A DNA stretch of 64,000 bases from contig NZ_JAKKFD010000034.1 in assembly GCF_022229005.1 (NCBI RefSeq), forward strand, positions 1 through 64,000, read 5' to 3'. A model generated the notes under the pieces. That model was not told the DNA's origin, made no database searches, and saw only the letters and a program-made list of their open reading frames with translations. This document shows, piece after piece, positions 24,045 to 33,071 of the stretch. This DNA is from Micromonospora trifolii. Its GTDB lineage: Bacteria > Actinomycetota > Actinomycetes > Mycobacteriales > Micromonosporaceae. Positions within the stretch are counted from its first letter, which is position 1. The number at the start of each line of letters is the position of its first letter. The position numbers and the translations under genes were made by a program.

Positions 24045-24644
24045 GTGACTGCGGCCCCAGCCATTGACAAGAGCCGGATCCACTCTCTGACCCGACCGAA
24101 CATGGTCAGCGTCGGGACGATCGTGTGGCTCTCCAGCGAACTCATGTTCTTCGCGGCGCTGTTCGCGATGTACTTCTCCATCCGCGCGGCTGCGCCGGAG
24201 CAGTGGGAGAAGCACACCGAGGCGCTGAATATCCCGTACGCGACCACCTTCACGGTGATCCTGGTGCTGTCCTCGGTGACGTGCCAGCTCGGCGTCTTCG
24301 CGGCGGAGAAGGGTGACGTGCACGCGCTGCGGCGCTGGTTCACCGTCACCTTCGTGATGGGCCTGATCTTCGTCCTCGGCCAGCTGAACGAGTACCGGCA
24401 CCTGGTCGCCGACGGCATCAAGATCAACGAAGACGGGTACGGGTCGGTGTTCTACCTGACCACCGGCTTCCACGGCCTGCACGTGACCGGTGGTCTGATC
24501 GCCTTCATCATCTTCATGGTCCGCACGACCATGGGCCGGTTCACTCCGGCGCAGGCGACGTCGGCGATCGTCGTGTCGTACTACTGGCACTTCGTCGACG
24601 TCGTGTGGATCGGGCTGTACGCCATGATCTACTGGCTCCAGTGA
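24045..24644 (+). CDS. ctaE: Cytochrome c oxidase subunit III (aa3-type)
   Basis: 199 residues from GTG 24045 with five transmembrane helices, the short actinobacterial form lacking the first two helices of mitochondrial subunit III. Family motifs include VWLSSELMFFAALFAMYF, TGFHGLHVTGG and YYWHFVDVVWI. CAATAAT lies a few bases upstream of the GTG, so the mRNA may be leaderless. qcrC begins 70 bp downstream, and ctaE-qcrC-qcrA-qcrB form one operon that couples bc1-type and oxidase subunits. Confidence 0.96.
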   Translation: MTAAPAIDKSRIHSLTRPNMVSVGTIVWLSSELMFFAALFAMYFSIRAAAPEQWEKHTEALNIPYATTFTVILVLSSVTCQLGVFAAEKGDVHALRRWFTVTFVMGLIFVLGQLNEYRHLVADGIKINEDGYGSVFYLTTGFHGLHVTGGLIAFIIFMVRTTMGRFTPAQATSAIVVSYYWHFVDVVWIGLYAMIYWLQ

Positions 24645-24714
24645 TCTTGCGCGTCACATTCCGCGCTGCTGCTCCGTCCCCTGAGACAGGTCCAACCGGT
24701 TAAGGACACCGCTC

Positions 24715-25551
24715 ATGACTTCTGACAACGACCGCCGACGCGGTCTGCTCGCGCGGTTGCGTGAGCGGCCCGCCGCGCGCAGCAGGGGCCGCCGCCGGCT
24801 GGGCGCCGCGGTCCGGCTGATCGCCGCGCTGATGCTCGCCGGCGGCGCATACACCGTCTTCGCCCCGGGCGCGCAGGCGCAGGACAACCCGCAGCTGACC
24901 GGCGCCGCCGCCGAGGGCAAGGCGCTGTTCGACGTGAGCTGCGTGACCTGCCACGGCCGCAACGCCCAGGGCGTCGAGGGCCGCGGGCCGAGCCTGATCG
25001 GCGTCGGCGCGGCATCTGTCGAGTTCCAGGTCAGCTCCGGGCGGATGCCGCTGGCCCGCCAGGAGGCCCAGGCGCACCGCAAGCCCCCGGTCTTCACCGA
25101 CGAGCAGACCCGTCAGCTGGCCCAGTACATCCAGGAGCTTGGCGGCGGCCCGGTCGTGCCCGAGGGCGACGACCTCCGCGAGGACGGCAACATCGCCTCC
25201 GGCGGTGAGCTGTTCCGGATCAACTGCTCGCAGTGCCACGCCTTCGGTGGCGGCGGCGGTGCGCTCTCGTCGGGCAAGTTCGCCCCGAGCCTGCACCCCG
25301 CCACCGACCGCCAGATCTACGCGGCGATGTTGAGCGGCCCGCAGAACATGCCGGTGTTCGGCGACAACCAGCTCCGGCCGGAGCAGAAGGCCGACATCAT
25401 CGCCTACATCCAGGAGACGCTGAAGCACGACCAGGACCCGGGTGGGTTCAACCTCGGGCGGTACGGCCCGTCCACCGAGGGCCTGGCGATCTTCCTGGTT
25501 GGCATCGTGGCGCTCGTCTTCGCTAGCCTGTGGATTGCGGGTAAGTCGTGA
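24715..25551 (+). CDS. qcrC: Menaquinol-cytochrome c reductase, dihaem cytochrome c subunit
   Basis: 278 residues. An N-terminal hydrophobic signal/anchor (about 27-48) is followed by two cytochrome c domains with CVTCH and CSQCH haem-binding motifs, and a C-terminal transmembrane helix (LAIFLVGIVALVFASLWIA) anchors it. The two covalently bound haems replace a soluble cytochrome c, passing electrons from the Rieske centre directly to CuA of CtaC in the bcc-aa3 supercomplex. AAGGA precedes ATG 24715. Confidence 0.97.
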   Translation: MTSDNDRRRGLLARLRERPAARSRGRRRLGAAVRLIAALMLAGGAYTVFAPGAQAQDNPQLTGAAAEGKALFDVSCVTCHGRNAQGVEGRGPSLIGVGAASVEFQVSSGRMPLARQEAQAHRKPPVFTDEQTRQLAQYIQELGGGPVVPEGDDLREDGNIASGGELFRINCSQCHAFGGGGGALSSGKFAPSLHPATDRQIYAAMLSGPQNMPVFGDNQLRPEQKADIIAYIQETLKHDQDPGGFNLGRYGPSTEGLAIFLVGIVALVFASLWIAGKS

Positions 25552-25615
25552 TCGAGCAGGCCATCCGATTCAGTGCTGTGGTGCCGCTCGGCGCCACCCG
25601 TAGCGAGGTGACGGC

Positions 25616-26704
25616 ATGAGCACCCACCCCGAGCACCAGGCCCCGGAGGGCCGGGAGCCGCTCGACGTGAACGACCCCAAGCTGACCCGGTTCGACATCG
25701 TTCGTGAGGGCGCACGCCGCGACGACATCGAGATCGTCCACTACGAGCCGCAGGTGCTGCCGGGCACCAAGGCGGAGCGTCGGCTGACCCGGGTGGTCGC
25801 CGGCTTCTTCCTGCTCACCGGCCTGGCCGCGACCGCCTTCATGGTCATCTACATCGCGTGGCCGTGGAAGTACGAGGCGGGCCGGGGCGGCGACAAGTTC
25901 TACACCCCGCTGCTCGGCTTCACCCTCGGCGTGGCGCTGCTCGCCGTCGGCTTCGGCATCCTGACCTGGGGCAAGAAGTTGCTGCCCAAGGAGGTCTCGA
26001 TCCAGGACCGGCACGAGGGCCAGGTCGACTCCGAAGGCCGCACCATCACCGGCCAGACCATGCTCTACATGGCTGACGAGCTGGGCGTGAAGCGTCGCCC
26101 CCTGCTCGGCATCTCGCTGCTGGCCGGTCTCGCGCCGGTCGCCGCGGTCGCCGCGGCCCCGCTGGTCGGCGGCCTGATCTCGCAGCCGCACAAGAACAAC
26201 CAGATGTTCACCACCGGGTTCGCCACGGCCGAGGGCGGCGAGCGGATCCGCCTGGTCCGCGAGGACGGCCGTCCGGTCCGCCCGGCGGACATCAGCACCG
26301 GTGGCCAGCTCACCGTGTTCCCCGGCATCGACCACGGTGTGAGCAACAAGCACGCCGACTCGCCGACGCTGCTGATCCACCTCCGTGACTCGGACGCGCA
26401 GGAATCGCGCCGAGCCAACGAGAAGATCGGCCACGGCGACTACATGTGGGGCAACTACGCGGCGTTCTCCAAGATCTGCACGCACGCGGGATGCCCGGCC
26501 AGCCTGTACGAGCAGCAGACCAACCGGCTGCTCTGCCCGTGCCACCAGTCCCAGTTCCTGATCACCGACAACGCCCGGCCAGTCTTCGGCCCCGCCAGCC
26601 GGCGGCTGCCGCAGCTGCCGATCGAGGTGGACTCCGAGGGCTTCTTCGTGGCGAAGTCCGACTACACCGAGACCGTCGGGCCTGATTTCTGGGAGCGGCC
26701 ATGA
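25616..26704 (+). CDS. qcrA: Menaquinol-cytochrome c reductase, Rieske iron-sulfur subunit
   Basis: 362 residues, longer than classical Rieske proteins because of the actinobacterial N-terminal extension with three transmembrane helices (about 60-81, 98-119 and a TAT-like helix near 163-184). The [2Fe-2S] ligand motifs are CTHAGCP and CPCHQSQF. GAGGTGA precedes ATG 25616. The last four bases overlap the qcrB start as ATGA, showing tight translational coupling with cytochrome b. Confidence 0.97.
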   Translation: MSTHPEHQAPEGREPLDVNDPKLTRFDIVREGARRDDIEIVHYEPQVLPGTKAERRLTRVVAGFFLLTGLAATAFMVIYIAWPWKYEAGRGGDKFYTPLLGFTLGVALLAVGFGILTWGKKLLPKEVSIQDRHEGQVDSEGRTITGQTMLYMADELGVKRRPLLGISLLAGLAPVAAVAAAPLVGGLISQPHKNNQMFTTGFATAEGGERIRLVREDGRPVRPADISTGGQLTVFPGIDHGVSNKHADSPTLLIHLRDSDAQESRRANEKIGHGDYMWGNYAAFSKICTHAGCPASLYEQQTNRLLCPCHQSQFLITDNARPVFGPASRRLPQLPIEVDSEGFFVAKSDYTETVGPDFWERP

Positions 26705-28332
26705 AGCGTCGAAAGTTTGACCTTGCGGCGACGCCGGGCAAGGCCGCGGTGGGAGTGGACGACCGCTTCCAGGTGGCCACCCCGCTGCGCAAGCTGCTGA
26801 ACAAGGTCTTCCCGGACCACTGGTCCTTCCTGCTCGGCGAGATCGCGCTGTTCTCGTTCGTCGTGCTGCTGTTGACAGGTGTGTTCCTCACCTTCTTCTA
26901 CGAGCCGGCGATGACCGAGGTGGTCTACGACGGCAGCTTCGCGCCGTTGCAGGGCACCCCGATGTCCGCCGCGTACGCCTCCAGCCTGGACATCTCGTTC
27001 GACGTCCGCGGCGGTCTGGTGATGCGGCAGATGCACCACTGGGCGGCGCTGCTGTTCATGGCCGCGATCGTCGTGCACATGCTGCGCGTCTTCTTCACCG
27101 GCGCCTTCCGCAAGCCGCGCGAGACCAACTGGATCATCGGCTCGCTGCTGTTCTGGGTCGGCTTCCTGGCCGGCTTCACCGGCTACTCGCTGCCGGACGA
27201 CGGCCTGTCCGGCACCGGCCTGCGGATCGCCTCGGCGATCATGTTGTCCATCCCGGTGATCGGCTCCTGGGTCACCTCGTCGATCTTCGGCGGCGAGTTC
27301 CCGGGCACGATCATCATCAGCCGGTTCTTCATCGCCCACGTGCTGCTCATCCCGGGTCTGCTGGTCGCGCTGATCAGCGTCCACCTGGGTCTGGTCTTCA
27401 AGCAGAAGCACACCCAGTGGCCCGGCCCCGGCCGGACCAACAACAACGTGGTCGGCGAGCGGATGTTCCCGCGGTACGCGCTGAAGCAGGGCGGCTTCTT
27501 CATGGTCGTCTTCGGCGTCATCGCGCTGATGGGCGGTCTGTTCCAGATCAACCCGATCTGGTTGTTCGGCCCGTACGAGGCGTGGGTGGTCTCGGCCGCC
27601 AGCCAGCCCGACTGGTACGTCATGTTCCTCGACGGGTCGACCCGACTCATGCCGGCCTGGGAAATCAACATCCCGCTCGGCGACGGGTACGTCATCCCGC
27701 CGCTGTTCTGGCCGACGGTCGTGCTGCCCGGCATCCTGGTGGGCCTGTCGACGATGTACCCGTTCCTGGAAGCCCGGCACCTCAAGGACCGCAAGAGCCA
27801 CAACCTGCTCGAGCGTCCGCGGGACGCCCCGGCCCGGACCGCCGTCGGCGCCATGGCCGTCTCGTTCTACATCGTGCTGACGCTCTCCGGCGCCAACGAC
27901 GTGATCGCTGACAAGTTCCAGATCAGCTTGAACGCGATGACCTGGGCGGGCCGGATCGGCCTGCTGGTGGTCCCGCCGCTGGCGTACTACGTCACGTACC
28001 GGCTCTGCCTGGGTCTGCAGCAGCACGACCGGGAGGTGCTCGCGCACGGCGTGGAGACCGGCATCATCCGGCGCCTGCCCGACGGCCGGTTCGTCGAGGT
28101 GCACCAGCCGCTCAGCGCGTCCAACGGGCACGCGGACGGTCACGGTCAGCTCGACTACGTCGGCTGGGTGGTGCCCAAGAAGATGAACCGGCTGGGGGCC
28201 CTCGGCCCGGCCATCCGGGGTTTCTTCTACCCGATCGAGAAGCCGGTCGAGGCGCCGGTCTCGCCGGGGCACCCGCCGGTCGAGGCCCGACCCGAGCGCG
28301 AGGAGATCGGCAGCGGCGAGAGCCGCCGCTGA
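26701..28332 (+). CDS. qcrB: Menaquinol-cytochrome c reductase, cytochrome b subunit
   Basis: 543 residues. Transmembrane helices carry the four haem b histidines in two helices (QMHHWAALLFMAAIVVHM and FFIAHVLLIPGLLVALISVH). The long hydrophilic C-terminal tail (after about residue 430) is typical of actinobacterial QcrB. It oxidises menaquinol at the Qp site and is the target of Q203-like inhibitors in mycobacteria. It closes the ctaE-qcrCAB operon, which ends at a hairpin. Confidence 0.97.
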   Translation: MKRRKFDLAATPGKAAVGVDDRFQVATPLRKLLNKVFPDHWSFLLGEIALFSFVVLLLTGVFLTFFYEPAMTEVVYDGSFAPLQGTPMSAAYASSLDISFDVRGGLVMRQMHHWAALLFMAAIVVHMLRVFFTGAFRKPRETNWIIGSLLFWVGFLAGFTGYSLPDDGLSGTGLRIASAIMLSIPVIGSWVTSSIFGGEFPGTIIISRFFIAHVLLIPGLLVALISVHLGLVFKQKHTQWPGPGRTNNNVVGERMFPRYALKQGGFFMVVFGVIALMGGLFQINPIWLFGPYEAWVVSAASQPDWYVMFLDGSTRLMPAWEINIPLGDGYVIPPLFWPTVVLPGILVGLSTMYPFLEARHLKDRKSHNLLERPRDAPARTAVGAMAVSFYIVLTLSGANDVIADKFQISLNAMTWAGRIGLLVVPPLAYYVTYRLCLGLQQHDREVLAHGVETGIIRRLPDGRFVEVHQPLSASNGHADGHGQLDYVGWVVPKKMNRLGALGPAIRGFFYPIEKPVEAPVSPGHPPVEARPEREEIGSGESRR

Positions 28333-28350
28333 CCGCCCAATCGCACAGTT

Positions 28351-28385
28351 ACGGGGCGCCCGCCGGATTCCGGTGGGCGCCCCGT
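28351..28385 (+). terminator. Terminator of the ctaE-qcrCAB operon
   Basis: A 16-bp stem (28351-28366 with 28370-28385) with one G-U pair and a tight 3-nt loop lies 19 bp after the qcrB stop. Confidence 0.85.
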
Positions 28386-28525
28386 CGTATTCACACCCGA
28401 CGACCCATCCGACCAGGAGTCGGACGGCCCTGATGGGACCGGTCGACCCCGCGCGACAGGCGATCGCAGGAATAACCCCGGTGAGCCGGGTATCCGTGCG
28501 GTCCAACGTCTCAAGGGGGGGAAGC

Positions 28526-29218
28526 ATGTTGGGTATCAAACGCCTCGGCCTGTTGGCCGCGCTGGTACTGGTCGGTGTCGCGCCGGCTGCGGCCGCGCAG
28601 GCCGCGGCACAGCCGTCAACGCAGGACACCCAGTACCTGCAGGCGGTACACCAGGTCAACCTGTTCGAGATCACCGCTGGTGACCTGGCTCAGCAGAAGG
28701 GTCAGGACCAGGGGGTCAAGGACCTGGGCGCAATGCTGAAGACCGACCACACCCAGCTGGACCAGACGGTGCAGCAGACCGCGTCGCAGCTCGGGGTGGA
28801 ACTGCCGAACGAGCCCAGCGCCGATCAGCAGGCGGTCATCGACAAGCTGAACAACGCCAGCGGTGCGGAGTTCGACCGGCTCTGGGTGACCAGTGAGCTG
28901 GCCGGCCACGTCCAGGCCATCCAGGCCACCCAGACGGAGATCTCGCAGGGCTCCGAGCAGTCGGTGGTCCAGTTGGCGCAGACGGCGCTTCCGACGCTGC
29001 AGACGCACTACGACGAGTTGGTGGCGCTCGCCAACAAGCTCGGCATCCCGGTTCCGCAGACCAGCGCCAGCGGTACGCCCAGCCCGGGCGGCACCGGCAC
29101 TGAGTCGCCGGCTCCGGGCGGCACTGTCACCGAGTCGCCGGCTCCGGGCGGCACCGGCACCGAGTCGCCGGCTCCGGGCGGCGGCAGCACCGAGGTACCG
29201 GCTCCCAGCGAGAGCTGA
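28526..29218 (+). CDS. Secreted DUF4142 protein with Pro/Gly repeat tail
   Basis: 230 residues from ATG 28526, preceded by AAGGGGGGAAG. A Sec signal peptide (LGLLAALVLVGVAPAAAAQA) is followed by a helical DUF4142 domain (about 35-180: DTQYLQAVHQVNLFEITAGDLA ... TQLDQTVQQTASQLG), a ferritin-like four-helix fold of unknown function found in exported proteins. The C-terminal 50 residues are tandem SPAPGGTGTE units, likely a flexible wall-spanning stretch; no sortase motif is seen. A GGAATAACC string at about 28470 resembles an ECF-sigma -35, but no matching -10 was confirmed. Confidence 0.87.
   Translation: MLGIKRLGLLAALVLVGVAPAAAAQAAAQPSTQDTQYLQAVHQVNLFEITAGDLAQQKGQDQGVKDLGAMLKTDHTQLDQTVQQTASQLGVELPNEPSADQQAVIDKLNNASGAEFDRLWVTSELAGHVQAIQATQTEISQGSEQSVVQLAQTALPTLQTHYDELVALANKLGIPVPQTSASGTPSPGGTGTESPAPGGTVTESPAPGGTGTESPAPGGGSTEVPAPSES
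29084..29203 (+). repeat. Four tandem 30-bp repeats encoding PGGTGTESPA
   Basis: Units 29084-29113, 29114-29143, 29144-29173 and 29174-29203 are in phase with the reading frame; the last has diverged. They produce the Pro/Gly/Thr/Glu tail of the DUF4142 protein. The copy number can vary without a frameshift. Confidence 0.85.
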
Positions 29219-29322
29219 CGTAGCCACAGCAGACGGCCGGTCCACCCAACGGGGTGGGCCGGCCGCCCTGTGCGCGCTACGCGCCGCCGTGCGGCCGACG
29301 CGGGCCCGGAACGGCGAGGGGG

Positions 29323-29610
29323 TCAGTCGGCGCTGGCCAGACCGATCGCGAACGCCTCCTCCAGGTCGTGCTGGGAGTACGCCCGGAAGGCGATGTGCGA
29401 CTCGGTGTTGAGCACGCCTTCGACCTTGGAGATGCTGCCCGCGATGACCTGGGCGATCTGGTCGAACTCGCGGACCCGGACGATGGCGATGAGGTCGACG
29501 TGCCCGGCCACCGAGTAGACCTCGCTGACACCGGGAAGGTTGGCCAGGTTCTCCGCCACCTCGGGGATCGCATCGGTGGCGCAGTCGATCAGCACGATCG
29601 CGGTGATCAC
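29323..29610 (-). CDS. Stand-alone RAM (Lrp/AsnC ligand-binding) domain protein
   Basis: 95 residues from GTG 29610, with GGAG upstream. The whole protein is a single beta-alpha-beta RAM domain (ITAIVLIDCATDAIPEVAENLANLPGV ... VRVREFDQIAQVIAG) without any DNA-binding domain. Such stand-alone domains assemble into rings and bind amino acids or partner regulators. Homologues occur near trpD/qcr genes of other actinobacteria (from memory), but the role is unknown. It is convergent with the DUF4142 gene. Confidence 0.88.
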   Translation of the reverse strand: MITAIVLIDCATDAIPEVAENLANLPGVSEVYSVAGHVDLIAIVRVREFDQIAQVIAGSISKVEGVLNTESHIAFRAYSQHDLEEAFAIGLASAD

Positions 29611-29689
29611 GGGGCATTTCTCCGTTCGTCGGCGTCGTCGCCCATGCTAGATGTTCCGGCCCGGGACCGGAGGCGGGAGCCGTCGGGGC

Positions 29690-30559
29690 TCAGCCCTGGG
29701 CGGGGCACGGCACTGTCAGGTCGCTCCCGGCCCGGATCACGTTCCGCAGCCGCTCGTCGGCCCGTACCGTCGCGCCCGGCCACACCACGGTGCGGGACAC
29801 GTCGCCGTCCACCCGGGCGCCCGCGCCGACGACCGACTCCACGCAGCGGCCGGTCACCGTCGCGGACTCCTCGACGAGAACGCCGCCGGCCGCGGCGTGC
29901 AGGTTGGCCGCCAGGTAGTCGGCCGGGGTGCCGGTGTCGAAGAAGATGCCCGGGTAGGGCACCACGGCCAGGGCGCCCTCCGCCTCGGCCGGACGCCAGA
30001 CGGCGCGGACCAGGTCGGAGAAGACGACCGGCAGGTCCCGGACCAGCCGCCAGGGCAGCAGCGAGAAACCGGTGAAGCAGTGCCCGGCGAAGGTGCCCGG
30101 CGCCGCCGGGTCCGCGGCGGGCTGGCCGAGCAGGCGAACGGTGCGCCCGTCCCAGCCGTCGAGCAGGGCGGCGACGTCCGGGCCCGGGGGAGCGGCCGGA
30201 TCGGCGAGGTACGCGTCGGCGTTGCCGACCAGAACCGGCCGCCCGTCGATCCAGTCCCGCAGGTTGGCCACCCCGCCTGCGGTACCCAGTGGGTCGCCCG
30301 GCTCCACCGACAGGTGGGCGCTGTCGCCGACGTGCGCCACCACCTGGTCGCCGAGGTAGCAGGCGTTCACCGCGACCCGGTCGGGACCGGTCAGGCCCAG
30401 GCCGGCCAGCCGCGCCAACGCCCGGTCCAGCAGGGGTACGTTGCCCACCGGGCAGAGCGCCTTGGGCACCCGTTCGGTGAGCGGGCGCAGCCGCGTGCCC
30501 TCGCCGGCGGCCAGCACCACAGCGCACAGCTCCGCCGGCACACCGGCCGCGACGGTCAC
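29690..30559 (-). CDS. Sugar-1-phosphate-type nucleotidyltransferase
   Basis: 289 residues. The N-terminal signature LAAGEGTRLRPLTERVPKAL is the nucleotide-binding loop and lysine of NDP-sugar pyrophosphorylases (RfbA/GlmU-like), with GNADAY as the metal-binding Asp region. A short left-handed helix-like end (SATVTGRCVESVVGAGARVDGDV) follows. It probably makes an NDP-sugar from a sugar 1-phosphate; the sugar cannot be told. The start GTG overlaps the NUDIX stop as GTGA, so the two are co-translated. Confidence 0.88.
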   Translation of the reverse strand: MTVAAGVPAELCAVVLAAGEGTRLRPLTERVPKALCPVGNVPLLDRALARLAGLGLTGPDRVAVNACYLGDQVVAHVGDSAHLSVEPGDPLGTAGGVANLRDWIDGRPVLVGNADAYLADPAAPPGPDVAALLDGWDGRTVRLLGQPAADPAAPGTFAGHCFTGFSLLPWRLVRDLPVVFSDLVRAVWRPAEAEGALAVVPYPGIFFDTGTPADYLAANLHAAAGGVLVEESATVTGRCVESVVGAGARVDGDVSRTVVWPGATVRADERLRNVIRAGSDLTVPCPAQG

Positions 30560-31098
30560 GGAGTGTCGTCGGGCACCGGCGGCGGGAACTGCCCGGCCAG
30601 CGGCCCGATGTCGTAGTAGGCGAGCAGCCGGGCCGTCGGCCAGGTCAGCTTGGGCAAATCGTCCAGGGGATGCCAGGCCGCCTCGAAGACCTCCCCGCCG
30701 TCGACGGTCAGCTCGGTGCTGGACGCCGGCACCTCGGCCTCGAAGACCATGTCCACCCAGCCCTTGGCGTGCACGATCGCGTTCGGCATCGCCGGGCGGA
30801 GTCGGGACGGTGGGAGCCGGACGCCGGACTCCTCGAACAGCTCACGGGCCGCGCCCACCACCGGGGCCTCGCCCCGGTTGAGCAGGCCGGCGGGGAGTGA
30901 CCAACCCTTGCCGGGAGGCTGGCGCAGCATGAGCAACCGACCCGCGCCCGTCGCCTCGCTGTCCCGGACCAGGGTCACCGCGCCGACGATGTACTTGGGC
31001 ACGACCAGCCGGACCAGACGCCGACGCACCGGCAGCGGCAGCCGGTAGAAGGCCTGGTAGAAGAGGGCCCGACCGGTGGCGCGGGAGCGGGGGATCAT
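30556..31098 (-). CDS. NUDIX hydrolase
   Basis: 180 residues. The Nudix box is complete: GLLNRGEAPVVGAAREL followed by FEESGV, with the metal-binding glutamates in place. An N-terminal basic amphipathic stretch (FYQAFYRLPLPVRRRLVRLVVP) precedes the fold and may touch membranes. The substrate class (nucleoside diphosphate-X) is open. It is the first gene of a two-gene unit with the nucleotidyltransferase, overlapping by 4 bp, so a linked role in nucleotide-sugar turnover is possible. Confidence 0.92.
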   Translation of the reverse strand: MIPRSRATGRALFYQAFYRLPLPVRRRLVRLVVPKYIVGAVTLVRDSEATGAGRLLMLRQPPGKGWSLPAGLLNRGEAPVVGAARELFEESGVRLPPSRLRPAMPNAIVHAKGWVDMVFEAEVPASSTELTVDGGEVFEAAWHPLDDLPKLTWPTARLLAYYDIGPLAGQFPPPVPDDTP

Positions 31099-31151
31099 GA
31101 CTCCAGGCTAGTGGTCACGAATGTCCTTCGGACGCGCTGGGGCCCGCCGGG

Positions 31152-32945
31152 TCACTGTCGATGGTCGACCAGGTCGATGAGCTGGCGAACCACGGTGTCC
31201 GGTTCGATCACCCGGTCGAAGACCGCGACCAGGAGGGTCTCCAGGTCGGGATAGCCCAACTCCTCGGAGAGGCGCAGCAGCGGCAGGTCACTGGCGAGGC
31301 CCCGGTTGTGCTGGCGCAGGGCGAGCCCGATGGTGGCCCGACCGAGGCGCACCTTGTCACTGATCGTGATGCCCGGTTCGGTGTGCTCGGCGAACCACCG
31401 GTTGATCTGCATCTGCGCGTGCGGTGACTTGACGAAGGTCAGCCACTCCCGCCGGGGGCCGCGCGGCGCCACACCGGCCTCGAAGCCGTTGTCGCCGTCG
31501 TTCTCGGTGAAGATCTCCACCACGTCGCCCTCGTCCAGCTCCGAACTGAGCGGGGCGAGCCGACCGTTGATGCGTGTGGCGAGGCAGTGGTCGCCCCGGT
31601 CGTTGCCCAGCTCGTACGCGAGGTCGACGGGCGTGGCACCGGCCGGCAGCACCACCTGCCGTCCGTCGGCGAAGACCTGGATCTGCCCCTCGGCCAGGTC
31701 GCAGCGCAGCGACTCGTAGAACTGTGCCGGGTCGGCGGCGTCCGGCTCCCAGTCGAGCACCCGGCGCAGCCAGTCCAACTGCTCGGCACGGGCCGCCGCG
31801 CTGCCACGCCCCGATTGGGGGAAACGGAAGTCGGCGGCGATGCCGTACTCGGCCGAGCGGTGCATCTCCTCGGTGCGGATCAGCACCTCCACAGTGCGGT
31901 CCTGGGGGCCGCAGACGCTGGTGTGCAGCGAACGGTAGAGGTTGTTCTTCGGTGAGGCGATGAAGTCCTTGAAACGGCCGGCCACCGGTCGCCAGGTGCC
32001 GTGGATGGCGCCCAGCGCGGCGTAACAGTCGGTGGCCGGGCCGTCGACCACCACCACGATGCGGGGCAGGTCGTACGGGGCGGTGTGGCCGCCGGCGATG
32101 GTGTCCTTCCAGATCGAGTAGAGGTGCCGGGGACGGGGGCTCACCTCGGCGTCGACCCGGCTGCGGCGCAGCGCCACCCTCGTCCGGGTGACCACCGAGT
32201 CGAGGTACGAATCCCAGCCCGGCCGATCGTGCACGTGCCGGGCCAGCCGGGCGTGCTCGTCGGGCTCAAGGTGCAGCAGCACAACGTCGTCCAGCTCGCG
32301 TTTGAGGGTCTGGATGCCCAGCCGGTCACAGAGCGGGACCAGCACCTCCTGCGTCTTGCGGGCGATCCGTTCCCGCGACGACGCCGAGCGCACCCCGAGC
32401 GTGCGCATGTTGTGCAGCCGGTCGGCCAGCTTGATGATCAGCACCCGGACGTCCTTGGCGGCCGCGACGATCATCTTGCGGACCGTCTCCGCCTCGGCGG
32501 CCTTGCCGTAGAACGCCTTGTCGAACTTGGTCACCCCGTCGACCAGGTGGGCCACCTCGCCGCCGAAGTCCTCGGAGAGCGCCTGGAGGGTGTAGCGGGT
32601 GTCCTCCACGGTGTCGTGCAGCAGCGCCGCGACCAGGGTGGTGGTGTCCATCCCCAGCTCGGCACAGATCTGCGCCACCGCGAGGGGATGGGTGATGTAC
32701 GGTTCCCCGCTCTTGCGGAACTGCCCGCGGTGCATGTTCTCCGCGATCGTGTAGGCACGGCGCAGCACAGCGGGGTCGGTGCCGGCGTGGATGCCCCGGT
32801 GGGTGCGGACCAGTTGGGTGACCGGGTCCGAGTCGGTGGTTGGCCAGCTGAGCAGCGACCGCAGCCGGCGGGCGAGCGGCAGCTCACCCGGCTGTGTCGG
32901 CAGGGCGCCCCCCAGGGCGGCGCCGTGTCCGGCGTCGACGTCCAC
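31152..32945 (-). CDS. RelA/SpoT-family (p)ppGpp synthetase/hydrolase, no ACT domain
   Basis: About 597 residues from GTG 32945, chosen for GAGGAG eight bases upstream; longer in-frame starts exist to 33005. Order: HD hydrolase domain (AALLHDTVEDT, ADRLHNMR), synthetase domain (GRFKDFIASPKNNLYRSLHTS, VEVLIRTEEMHRSAEYGIAA) and TGS domain (IQVFADGRQVVLPAGATPVDLAYEL). It ends about 130 residues after TGS and lacks the zinc-finger/ACT end of full-length Rel. In the synthetase, the usual DLxxIR element reads YDLPRIVVVV, so the Arg is lost, and the QIRT element is LIRT. The hydrolase side looks intact. It is probably a second Rel homologue in this genome. Confidence 0.88.
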   Translation of the reverse strand: MDVDAGHGAALGGALPTQPGELPLARRLRSLLSWPTTDSDPVTQLVRTHRGIHAGTDPAVLRRAYTIAENMHRGQFRKSGEPYITHPLAVAQICAELGMDTTTLVAALLHDTVEDTRYTLQALSEDFGGEVAHLVDGVTKFDKAFYGKAAEAETVRKMIVAAAKDVRVLIIKLADRLHNMRTLGVRSASSRERIARKTQEVLVPLCDRLGIQTLKRELDDVVLLHLEPDEHARLARHVHDRPGWDSYLDSVVTRTRVALRRSRVDAEVSPRPRHLYSIWKDTIAGGHTAPYDLPRIVVVVDGPATDCYAALGAIHGTWRPVAGRFKDFIASPKNNLYRSLHTSVCGPQDRTVEVLIRTEEMHRSAEYGIAADFRFPQSGRGSAAARAEQLDWLRRVLDWEPDAADPAQFYESLRCDLAEGQIQVFADGRQVVLPAGATPVDLAYELGNDRGDHCLATRINGRLAPLSSELDEGDVVEIFTENDGDNGFEAGVAPRGPRREWLTFVKSPHAQMQINRWFAEHTEPGITISDKVRLGRATIGLALRQHNRGLASDLPLLRLSEELGYPDLETLLVAVFDRVIEPDTVVRQLIDLVDHRQ

Positions 32946-33071
32946 GAGGGACACCTCCTCACCCCGGCTCCGCATCGCCGGACCCCGGCGGGGGAGCAGG
33001 CCCACGAATCGGGCAGGACTGCACTTCTCTAACAGCCTAAGCGAGTCGACGTAGTCCGATCGGTCAGTTGG

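Noticed and set aside
19372..28332. Missing subunit I (ctaD) as a sign of a broken oxidase
   Set aside because: In mycobacteria ctaD is also located away from ctaC, ctaE and qcr genes, so its absence here is normal.
26662..28674. 670-codon minus-strand frame opposite qcrB
   Set aside because: qcrB on the plus strand has all haem ligands and operon context; the antisense frame is low-complexity.
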